Shown piece after piece: positions 48,227 through 58,300 of a stretch of 60,662 nt of DNA (position 1 is its first letter; each line of letters starts with the position of its first letter). The position numbers and the translations under genes are program-made. This DNA comes from a virus, in the IMG/VR virus record IMGVR_UViG_3300025759_000100, positions 1-60,662 of that record, one strand, 5' to 3'. The notes beneath the pieces were generated by a model, which ran no database searches, was not told the DNA's origin, and was given only the letters and a program-made list of their open reading frames with translations.

Positions 48227-49702
48227 ATGGCAATTACTGCAGGAGGTAATTTAAATAGCGTATTAGCACCACAGAAGGTGACGCTATCATCAAATTATTT
48301 AGATTTAGCTGCTACAGCCAACGAAGGTTGGGCGCAGCAATATGTACCAGATCTAATGGAGAAAGAAGCTGAGGTGTTCGGTCCAAGAACAATCTCTGGT
48401 TTCCTTTCACAAGTTGGAGCTGAAGAAGCGATGACTGCTGACCAAGTTGTTTGGTCTGAGCAAGGTCGTTTACACCTTTCATACAAAGGTACAATGGATG
48501 TTGACGGTGGTGTCACTGGAGGTAACGGTGGTAAGTTCACTTGTACTACTGATATCGACGGTAACGCAATCACTACTACTCACGGTGTACGTGTTAACGA
48601 TACTGTAATCTTAGCTTCTAATAACAAAGTTATTAAGGCTCTTGTTACTGAAGTAGATGGTGCCGCTATCGAAGTTGAACCATATGATGCTGCTGACTGT
48701 ACGGGTCTTTCTGAAACTGCTAGCGCTACTACACTACTTGTGTACGGTTCTGAGTTTGCAAAGGGGACTAACTACAACAGCGCTGCTGCTGCTGCTACAG
48801 ACCAGCGTGGAGCTAACGAGCCTACGTTCAAGTCTTTCAGCAACAAGCCTATCATTATCAAAGACTACTACGAAGTATCTGGATCAGATGCGTCTCGTAT
48901 TGGTTGGGTAGAAGTAGCTGCTGAAGACGGTCAATCAGGATACCTTTGGTACCTAAAGGCTGAAGCTGACACTCGCGCTCGTTTCACTGATTACCTAGAA
49001 ATGGCTTGTATTGAAGGTATCAAAGGTAGCGGTTCTAACGACGCTGACGCTTTCCTTGGTAGTGACGGTGATGCTATCGGTACTGAAGGTTTATTTGCTG
49101 CTATCGAAGATCGCGGTAACTTATCTTCTGGTATCACTGGTGTTAACGCTGCTACTGACCTAGCTGAGTTTGACGCTATTCTAGCTGAGTTCGATAAGCA
49201 AGGTGCTATTGAGGAAAACATGCTTTTCCTTAACCGTGCAACTTCTCTAGCTATTGACGATATGCTTGCATCTATGAACTCATACGGTGCTGGTGGTACT
49301 TCTTACGGAGTATTTGATAACGACGAAGACATGGCTCTAAACCTTGGCTTCTCTGGTTTCCGTCGCGGATCTTACGACTTCTACAAGTCTGACTTCCGTT
49401 ACTTAAACGATCAAGCTACTCGTGGAGGTATTAACGCTACTGCTGGTTCTGCTGCTATTCGCGGTGTTATTGTCCCAGCTGGTACTTCAACTGTATACGA
49501 TCAGCAGTTAGGTAGAAACCTTAAGCGTCCGTTCCTACACGTACGTTACAGAGCTTCTCAAACTGATGACCGTCGCATGAAGACTTGGGTGACTGGTTCA
49601 GTAGGTGCTGCTACATCTGCGCTTGACGCAATGCAGCTTCACATGCTATCTGAGCGTTGCTTAGTAGTTCAAGGCGCTAACAACTTCATGTTGTTAAACT
49701 AA
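48227..49702 (+). CDS. Major capsid protein
   Basis: 491 residues. It follows the scaffold gene directly and is closed by its own strong terminator. Sequence marks: LNSVLAPQKVTLSSNYL near the start, AEADTRARFTDYLEMACIEG in a long helix region, GVFDNDEDMALNLGFSGFRR and TYRSRASQTDDRRMKTWVTG-like segments towards the end, suitable for the HK97-type capsid fold. Codons differ from many neighbours in using more GCT, GGT and CGT, as expected for the most highly expressed gene. Confidence 0.8.
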   Translation: MAITAGGNLNSVLAPQKVTLSSNYLDLAATANEGWAQQYVPDLMEKEAEVFGPRTISGFLSQVGAEEAMTADQVVWSEQGRLHLSYKGTMDVDGGVTGGNGGKFTCTTDIDGNAITTTHGVRVNDTVILASNNKVIKALVTEVDGAAIEVEPYDAADCTGLSETASATTLLVYGSEFAKGTNYNSAAAAATDQRGANEPTFKSFSNKPIIIKDYYEVSGSDASRIGWVEVAAEDGQSGYLWYLKAEADTRARFTDYLEMACIEGIKGSGSNDADAFLGSDGDAIGTEGLFAAIEDRGNLSSGITGVNAATDLAEFDAILAEFDKQGAIEENMLFLNRATSLAIDDMLASMNSYGAGGTSYGVFDNDEDMALNLGFSGFRRGSYDFYKSDFRYLNDQATRGGINATAGSAAIRGVIVPAGTSTVYDQQLGRNLKRPFLHVRYRASQTDDRRMKTWVTGSVGAATSALDAMQLHMLSERCLVVQGANNFMLLN

Positions 49703-49716
49703 TACTATACTGACTG

Positions 49717-49746
49717 AAACTACCTCACCTTCGGGTGGGGTAGTTT
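49717..49746 (+). terminator. Strong terminator after the major capsid gene
   Basis: Stem AAACTACCTCACC / GGTGGGGTAGTTT (13 bp, one G-U pair) with a TTCG tetraloop, followed by TTATATTATTT. Confidence 0.9.
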
Positions 49747-49770
49747 TATATTATTTAATTATATTATATT

Positions 49771-50622
49771 ATGGCTAAAAAGAAAAAAGAAGTAGAGGTT
49801 GTAGAAGAACCTCTAGTGGTAGAAGAAGTAGTTGTTGCTGAAGCACCAGCTCCAAAACCACAACCTAAACCAACTCTAGTTGTAGAAGAGAAACCAAAAA
49901 ATACTTGGGAGATTAAAGATAGAGTTTATTATCTAACTGGTAATAAAAAACCTTTATCTAGATCAATTAGATCAACAGGTGTATACTGGTTTGACGAAGA
50001 AAAAGGATACGAAAGAGAACTTAAGTATTGTGAAAATCAAAGAACTTGCTTCGTAGATGAAATGAAAGGTGATCAAAGACTTTCACATATCATATTTAGA
50101 AACGGTGCTTTATTTGTTCCTAAAAACAAAACAGTTCTACAAAAGATGTTATCATTGTACCATCCACATAATGGGTCAATGTTTTACGAATATAAGCCAG
50201 TTGAAATAGCTGCTAATGAATTAGATATTCTAGAGATGGAAATCGAAGCTCTAGACTTAGCTAGATCGCTAGACATTGAGTTCATAGAAGCTATTATGCG
50301 TGTAGAGATTGGATCTAAGGTATCAGAGATGAGTTCTAAGGAGCTTAAACGAGATTCTTTACTATTTGCACGTAAGAATCCAACTTTGTTCTTAGAACTT
50401 GCGAAAGATGATAACGTACAGTTGAGAAACTTTGGTATCAGAGCTGTTGAGATGGGTATCATTAAGCTATCTAATGATCAACGATACTTTATCTGGAGTT
50501 CTAACAATAGAAAACTCATGACTGTTCCGTTTGACGAGCATCCTTATTCTGCTCTAGCACAATGGTTCAAGACTGATGAAGGTATGGAGGTTTACTCTAA
50601 TATCGAAAAAAGATTAAACTAA
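49771..50622 (+). CDS. Structural protein next to the major capsid gene
   Basis: 283 residues. The N-terminal ~45 are a flexible acidic/Pro-rich leader (VEVVEEPLVVEEVVVAEAPA, PKPQPKPT), followed by a globular part with VYYLTGNKKPLSRSIRSTG, HIIFRNGALFVPKNKTVLQK and SSNNRKLMTVPFDEHPYSAL. Such proteins often follow capsid genes in podoviruses of this type; a minor capsid or head-completion role is inferred. It lies between two terminators. Confidence 0.55.
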   Translation: MAKKKKEVEVVEEPLVVEEVVVAEAPAPKPQPKPTLVVEEKPKNTWEIKDRVYYLTGNKKPLSRSIRSTGVYWFDEEKGYERELKYCENQRTCFVDEMKGDQRLSHIIFRNGALFVPKNKTVLQKMLSLYHPHNGSMFYEYKPVEIAANELDILEMEIEALDLARSLDIEFIEAIMRVEIGSKVSEMSSKELKRDSLLFARKNPTLFLELAKDDNVQLRNFGIRAVEMGIIKLSNDQRYFIWSSNNRKLMTVPFDEHPYSALAQWFKTDEGMEVYSNIEKRLN

Positions 50623-50630
50623 TTAGTAAT

Positions 50631-50654
50631 GTGACTGCCCTTCGGGGCGGTCAC
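50631..50654 (+). terminator. Second TTCG hairpin terminator
   Basis: Stem GTGACTGCCC / GGGCGGTCAC (10 bp, one G-U) with a TTCG loop; the following TATACTTTA is a weak T-run, so it may only partly stop transcription. Confidence 0.7.
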
Positions 50655-50673
50655 TATACTTTAAAAACGAATT

Positions 50674-51423
50674 ATGGCAGTAAGTGTAGACACGGTATAT
50701 CAAAGAGTATTAGCTCTTGCTAATAAAGAGCAGAGAGGTTATATTACACCACAAGAATATAACTTGCTTGCCAACCAGGCTCAAATGCAAATATTTGAGT
50801 CTTATTTTTATGCTAAGAATCAGAGAGAAAGAGCTGAGCCAGATAGGACAGCTGAGGTTGACGAGACTGATATTAGCGAACTAATAGATTTAAAGCTTAG
50901 ACCTTTTCTAAGCGTAGAGACTGTAACAAGTGGAACTACATATCCAGCTACAATAACCGCTGACAGTGTTACATATAACATATATCAGACAGGTAATATT
51001 TTCTACAACGGTCAAGTATGCAGCAAGATATCGATTAACGAACTGAACCGCATGTCTCAATCAGTGAGACACTACAGCACTACACAAAATCAAAGCCCAG
51101 TTTATATCGACAGTTATAACTCAGGCCAAGACGTGCTTGTTTATGCTGGTCCGTCAGCTGATGGTACTTTTGCTAATAAAACATCTGGCGTAAACATAGA
51201 GTGTTTTAGAAAGCCAAAGATCGTTGAGTGGGCTTATGTAGTTGTAAACGAAAAAGCTTTATACAACTCAAACGTAGCTGTAGATTTTGAGCTACACGTA
51301 TCTGAAGAAGATACTCTAGTAAATATTATTCTTGGTCTAGCTGGTATTGTAATAAGCAAGCCTGGTCTACTTGACGTGGCTTCTCAGATAACAGCTAACG
51401 AGAACAACAATCAAAAACTGTAA
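50674..51423 (+). CDS. Head-tail connector / tail ring protein
   Basis: 249 residues. MAVSVDTVYQRVLALANKEQ, GYITPQEYNLLANQAQMQIF and INELNRMSQSVRHYST resemble ring or adaptor proteins that sit below the portal in Bacteroidetes podoviruses (recall of family). Mostly helical N-terminus, beta C-terminus. The next gene starts 4 nt later. Call rests on position and general pattern. Confidence 0.55.
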   Translation: MAVSVDTVYQRVLALANKEQRGYITPQEYNLLANQAQMQIFESYFYAKNQRERAEPDRTAEVDETDISELIDLKLRPFLSVETVTSGTTYPATITADSVTYNIYQTGNIFYNGQVCSKISINELNRMSQSVRHYSTTQNQSPVYIDSYNSGQDVLVYAGPSADGTFANKTSGVNIECFRKPKIVEWAYVVVNEKALYNSNVAVDFELHVSEEDTLVNIILGLAGIVISKPGLLDVASQITANENNNQKL

Positions 51424-51426
51424 TAG

Positions 51427-52362
51427 ATGGGTATAATTAAATCAGCTCCTCAAGCATATTACGATAATACAAACCCAGACTTTGGTAATTATCGATATGT
51501 TCCACTGAGTGACATTATCGCTTCGTTTAACGCGGCGTACGTAGGTAGAGGTAAGATATGTGAAGGCGTGTTAGGTATGGATGTAAACTTCCATGCTATA
51601 CGCGCGTTACAAGAGTTAAGCTACGATACTCTAAAATGTACTAAAGACTTGGAGGTTGAAGTGCCTTCATCTTTGGTTTTAGTTATGCCTTTAGATTATG
51701 TTAATTATGTAAGCCTTCAGTGGGTTGATGATAGCGGTATATTCCGCCGATTATATCCTACTAATAAATCTGGTAATCCTTTTGACGTCAACGAAGCAGT
51801 TCAAGGCTATGGTGGTTTTACTACGACAGGAGCTAATGACGACCTAACGAGAACAGCGGCAGACAGCGACGGCAACTTTGGTTCTGAGAGTTTCGATAAG
51901 TTTAAAGCTCAAACAGCTAATGATATTGGTAATCTAGATGCTGACGAAATCGATGATGTATATGGTGATTTAGTTGGTAGTAGATACGGTATTGAGCCTC
52001 AGTATGCTCAAGCAAACGGTACGTTCTTTGTAGATGAAACTCAAGGTAAGTTCCACTTCAGCTCGAGCATAGCGGGTAAAACAGTGGTACTCAAATACAT
52101 TAGTGACGGTATCGTATCTACAAGCGCTGCTGGTATTGATCTTACGGCTTGTGAAGTACCGAAGCTTGCTGAAGAAGCTATTTACAAGCATATCCTTTAC
52201 GGAGTGCTATCAGCGAGAAAAGATACACCAGGCGGTTTGCTTGGTCAACTCAAGCGAGAGAAGTTCGCTGAGACAAGAAAAGCCAAGCTTAGGCTTTCAA
52301 ATATTAAGCTAGAAGAATTAACTCAAGTACTTAGAGGTAGCTCTAAAATAATCAAGCACTAA
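51427..52362 (+). CDS. Tail tube / ring protein
   Basis: 311 residues. N-terminal YVPLSDIIASFNAAYVGRG and FHAIRALQELSYDTLKCTKD are followed by a beta-rich centre (LVMPLDYVNYVSLQWVDDSG, HFSSSIAGKTVVLKYISDG) and a helical end (LGQLKREKFAETRKAKLR). The pattern agrees with tail-tube ring proteins. Located between the first ring protein and the giant tail protein. Confidence 0.6.
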   Translation: MGIIKSAPQAYYDNTNPDFGNYRYVPLSDIIASFNAAYVGRGKICEGVLGMDVNFHAIRALQELSYDTLKCTKDLEVEVPSSLVLVMPLDYVNYVSLQWVDDSGIFRRLYPTNKSGNPFDVNEAVQGYGGFTTTGANDDLTRTAADSDGNFGSESFDKFKAQTANDIGNLDADEIDDVYGDLVGSRYGIEPQYAQANGTFFVDETQGKFHFSSSIAGKTVVLKYISDGIVSTSAAGIDLTACEVPKLAEEAIYKHILYGVLSARKDTPGGLLGQLKREKFAETRKAKLRLSNIKLEELTQVLRGSSKIIKH

Positions 52363-52365
52363 CAT

Positions 52366-55300
52366 ATGGCAGAGTTGAGAAAAGACTTCTCAAAAGCCCG
52401 CATGAACAAGGACATGGACGAACGTCTTGTCCCGCCGGGCGAGTATAGAGACGCAAACAATATACAGATATCTACGTCTGACGGTTCTGACATAGGAACT
52501 GTTCAGTCGTTGTTTAGTAATAAAAGCAGAGCTCTTGTTAACTATAGCAGCACTGGAGCTGCTCAAAACCTATACGGCGGATCAACTGTTAAACATACTA
52601 TCGTTGGTTCTGTAGCAGATGCCAGCAAAGATAAGATTTACTATTTAGTTTCTGGTGGAGATCAATATGACTCTTCATCATATAATAGCACACGTAAAGA
52701 TTACATAGTAGAATATGACACTGTAAAAGAAACTAACAAATATGTGTTTGTAGATATATTCGGTGTAGATACAACTGTGTCCGGCACGCCAGGATCAAAC
52801 ACAACTTTCCATATAGCATTAGGAGCTGGTAGCTCTATTTACAATATAGGTGTAAGAGTAGGTATGAATATAACTAGTACCGCTACTACGCCTAATACTA
52901 TTTTAACTAGTGATGTGATCGTGACAAATGTAGAGTACGACACAAGTGGTGGCACTAACAAGTGGAAGATTACTACCAACAAAGCTCACGGTCTATCTGA
53001 CACGAACGCTTTAACGTTTGAGTCAAAAAGAGTTTTAAACTTTTCTAAGTTTACGCTGATAACTGGTATTAATATTTTAGATGATTTTATATACTGGACA
53101 GATAATGAGCACGAGCCTAAGAAGATTAGCATCAGCAGAAGCATTGCTGGAACAGGTGGAACAGTAGAGTTAAATACAGAAGCGACTCAAACATTTAACG
53201 GAGACACTGACAACTTCCACACTAGACTAGTAAAAACTAACAACGCTTACGCTAACGTAGAAAACATACTTTCTGTTGCGGTTAACAACGCGGGTGCGAG
53301 ACCTGTATATGTAGACGAAAGTCACGTCACTGTTATTAGAAAATCACCAACTCAACCGTTAGAGCTAGACATGTTCAGAACTGGTGTTGAGCGTATAAAA
53401 TCTAATGGCGATGTAAACCCGACAGAGGGCTTTGTGTCAAATGTATCATTAAGCTTTGGTAACGTAACGTCAGGTAATCAGAACTACACTAACGCAGCAA
53501 GCATTACATTTGATGATCAGGTTGATTTTAGAGATGATGATATACTACTTATCACGCTACAAGACAACTTAGATCAAGACCTACCTGAAGAAGATTATTT
53601 TGATATTAGAGTTAGAGTTTTAAATTCACCTATAACTAATGCGAATAATATATCTTTCGGTCCTTTTATTGTAGAGTTTTTAGGTGCTAGTGTAGATGGT
53701 CAAGCTTATTTAAACGGAACATCTACAGACACGTTAAGCGTTAAGCTCGATACTAAAGATGTTATATTTAAACACAAGTTCCCTAGATTTTCTTATAGAT
53801 ACAAGTATCAAGATGGTGAGTACTCAACGTTCGCGCCGTTTAGTGAGGTAGCGTTTTTAACTGATGACTACGAGTATCAACCAAAGAAAGGTTATAACTT
53901 TGGCATGTCTAATCAGCTTAGAGGTTTAAAGATATCTGGCTTCGTAGGTAATGAAGATATCATGCCTGAAGATGTGGTTGAGATCGATATACTGTACAAA
54001 GAAACAAACAACCCAACTGTATACTCTGTTAAAACTATTAAGCCTACAGACACAGAGTGGCCTTCAGCAAACGGTATTACAGATGGAGACAGAGGCGAGT
54101 TGTTAATAAACACAGATCTTATACATGCTGTAGTTCCATCTAATCAGTTACTCAGACCCTACGATAACGTACCAAGGAAAGCGTTAGCGCAGGAAATTAC
54201 AGCTAATAGATTAATATATGGTAACTATGTTCAGAACTACACCGTAGACGGAAGCACGAGCTTAAACGTAGGTTGCGAAAGAACTACGTACGCGGATGGA
54301 GAGTTTAACTACGCCCCACCTTCGGTTAAGTCCATACGTAAATACCAAGTTGGTGTAGTATTTAGCGATGAGTACGGTAGAGAAACTCCAGTATTGAGCT
54401 CGAAGTCTTCTTCAATATCTATACCTATAAACTACTCTGATACTAGAAATAGAATATCTGTATCATTTGATCCTAAAAAAGCTAACGTACCTAGTTGGGC
54501 AAAATACTTCTCGTATTACATTAAAGAGCCGTCAGCGGAGTATTATACTATGGCTAATGACAGATGGTATAACGCTGATGACGGAAATATATGGTTATCG
54601 TTTCCTTCTGCTGATAGAAATAAAATACAAGAAGACGACACTATTATACTAAAGAAAGCAGCAGGCCAAGATACTGCTGTAAAAATAGACAACAGATATA
54701 AAGTATTAGCTATATCAAACGAAGCTCCAGACTTCATAAAAAGAACTAGAAAAGTTCTAGGTTCAGTAACAGGTACTTTAGGTGTTATCGGTGAAGCGAG
54801 TGGTAACTTGTATCCTCTACCTAACTCTAACAAGATACAGATTTCTGGTGGTAACTTTATTACAGCGTTCGGAGATAAGCTACACGTGTTAACTCCTGAT
54901 GAACTATATTTAAAGGTTTCTTTTGGTAACAATCAGTCTGAAGAGTACGAAGTATCTAGATTAATAAAGGACGGCGCTGTAACTGAAAATAATCCAGAAG
55001 GTAGTGGCGATTTTATACTAACTACAACCAAAGTCTTCGGCCAAGATATGGCGTTTACGTCGCCAACAGAAAGTGCTGCAGACGCTGTTGACACGATACG
55101 TATAGAGTTAATAGAATACGAAGTTCAAAACAAGCCCGAGTTTGACGGTAGATTTTTTGTTAAGATTTATAAAGACTCTTTAGTACAGCAATATGTTTTA
55201 ATAGATCAAAATCAAGATTTAGTACCTACTTTATCTTGGGAGTTAAGATATTTAAACAACAACGGGTACAACAACGTCGCGGCAGACGGGTCTCTTGTAC

Positions 55301-58300
55301 CTCCAACAATTGAGGCTAGTTCGGGTGCATTTCCATACGGTATATCTTTTGCTGAAGATATTAATGGCAACGAGGCTTTAGGCTCTACTTTTGTTTTACC
55401 TAGTGACTCAGGCGACTCGCTACACCCAACTGAGTGGTCTTATCATACCCCAGCCTACGATTGGACTAGCGACTATGTATCTGCTGATGATATAGATGAT
55501 AACCCTATACAAGCTATTAACAATCACTTAGGTACTATACTCGGTGGTGGTGGTGTTTCTGGTTTTTGGCAGTCTATAGATAATGCTAATTGCTTTTTTA
55601 TTGATCAAGCTACTGCATACTCTTGGGACGGTTACAACAGGCCTGGTCAAATGGGTATTGACGACGACTTCTATTCTATAGGTGGTTTAGCGAGTAACTA
55701 TTCTGAAGGTGGTATTACTTTCGGTGGAGTTGTAAATACAGTGGCTAACACTCCTGGTAGCTCCTCTTCTAATGCTGAGCATAGAGGCCAACCAAGTAGA
55801 GGTATATGGACAGATGGTGTTTACTCTTATATTGATATATCGTGGGTTGGTGCTAATCCGGGGTATAACACGCCAGGTGCGGATAATCAAAACTTCAACC
55901 ACCTGCTTCAAAACGATCAACAAAGCCAAGACGCTTGGGAGTTTATACAAGAGCTGGTTACGCCTAACACTACATTTAGGTTCAGTAGAGATCCAGACGC
56001 ACAAGAATACACTGTTCAAGGCACATACGGATATGGTGGTTCTTCCACTACAACTATAGATTATAGTAATCCTAATTTTTATGCTAATGGAACAACCAAT
56101 TATACAGGTGTTTTTGGCATAAGAAACTTCAGAACACTCTCTACTCTTTACAGTAATAAAGATCAGTTTAGACGTGAAAATATGCGTCAGCGCTGGACAA
56201 TAAAAGTTTTTCCAGCAATTGGCGACACGGCACGTGGATATAACCCTGTTAAAGGTACTAAGCCACCAACTTTAGGAGGTCCAATCAGTTCGGAAGATGG
56301 CTACAGACGAGCTTTACATCATGACTTTAGTGACTTTGATACAATACAAATACTAGAGCCTATCAGCAGTTTAACTGGCCAAGATGACACGTTTACTGAA
56401 AACCCAGCGGTTTGGGAGATAGAACCTAGAGAGTCTGTTGAACTCGATATTTACTACCAAGCTTCACCAAAGATACCAATTGTACTAGACAACTCAACTA
56501 ACGAAGAGCTTCTGCCTATTGGATCTACATTTGTTTTACCAGCGCAAGAAGCTACTCAAACCATTGACACTATACCTGAAACAACACACACGATTACGGG
56601 TTGGGACGAGCAAACTATTACGTTCACACCAGCGCTAACTCAAGGTTATCAGTTTATAGAAAACCAAGTTGTGAGGTTTAACAAGTATAATAACTACTCG
56701 CTAGACCTTAGGCTAGACATACAAGCCTCTTCTTCTGCTGGTGGTACGACGCTGAAATTAAGTGGTGGCCCGTCAGAGGAATTAGTATCTCTACAAACAC
56801 CTTATCAAACACATTACCTAGACTGGAGTAACTGCTGGTGCTTTGGTAATGGAGTTGAGTCGGACAGAGTCAGAGACATGTTCAATGATCCTCAAATGGA
56901 TAACGGTGTTAAAGCATCAACTGTGTTAGCAGATCCATCTTTACTAGTAGAAGAGAGACGTAAGCACGGTTTAATTTGGTCTGGTATATACAATGGTAAT
57001 AGCGGTATCAATGAGACTAATCAGTTTATTCAAGCTGAACCTATAACGAAAGATATCAATCCGGTATATGGTAGTATACAACGACTACTTAACAGAGAGA
57101 CTAGATTAGTTATGTTCTGTGAAGACAAGGTGCTTAGAGCGGTTACAAACAAAGATGCGTTATATAATGCTGATGGTAATCCTCAGCTTGTGTCTAGCAA
57201 CGCTGTTGTTGGTGATGTAACTCCGTATGCTGGTAGATACGGTATCGGTAGAAACCCTGAATCACTAGCTGTTACTCCTAGCTCTTCGTACTTTACAGAC
57301 GTTATTAGAGGTAAGGTCTTAGCTTTGTCAAACTCAGGTGACGGTGTAAGAGAGATATCGGCGGTAGGTATGAAAGATTATTTCGCTGATTACATGGCTG
57401 AATACGTGGGTACAGCAAGAGGTAGTTACGACTCTCGAAAGAAAGAGTATAATATTACTATAAACAAAAAATACGAAAACTACCAAGCGCAACCTCACGA
57501 GCAGACTACAGTATCTTACAGTGAGTACTCAAAAGGTTGGATAAGTTTTAAGTCGTATTATCCTGATACAGGTGTAAGCTTAAATAATAAATACTATACG
57601 TTTAAAAACGGTTTAATTTGGGAACATCACTACGAGCAAGACGCAGGTACATCAAATTCTCAAAATCAATTTTATGGTACTCAATACAAGTCTGACGTAA
57701 CCGCTGTATTTAATGAGATGTCTGAATCTGTTAAAGGTTTCTCAACTATTAAGTACGAAGGCTCAAAATCAGCCGTTCCAGTATTCCAGTCTCTTAATAA
57801 CCAAAACTATTTTAACGGAGACTACAGCACTAACAACGGTTTAGTAGACACTGATAATGTAAATGACGGTGAGTACTACAATATATTCGGTAAAAACGAA
57901 AGCCCACTTGGTTGGTACGTTGATAATCTAGAAACAAATCTTCAAACATGCGGTGAGCTTTATTTCAAGAATAAGGAAGGTAAATATTATGCATATCCTA
58001 CTGGAGAAACTACAGCTTTAACCAACTTAGATACTAGAGAGTTTTCTGTTCAAGGTATTGGCCAAGCTAGTATCGTCCACGGCGATAACACCGTAGGTAA
58101 CCAAGCTACACTAACGTTTATCAATAACATAAGTTCGTCAGAATCAGGTATGGATGATACTGATGGAAGCCCACAAGCTGTAGGTATAACTCGATGGACA
58201 GTTTCAAGCGCTACTTATTCAGCTACTGTTGGAACAGCTATTGGATCTAGTCAAAGTGTAGAGATGATAATTAGTCCTTTTTATGACGGTGTGTATACTG

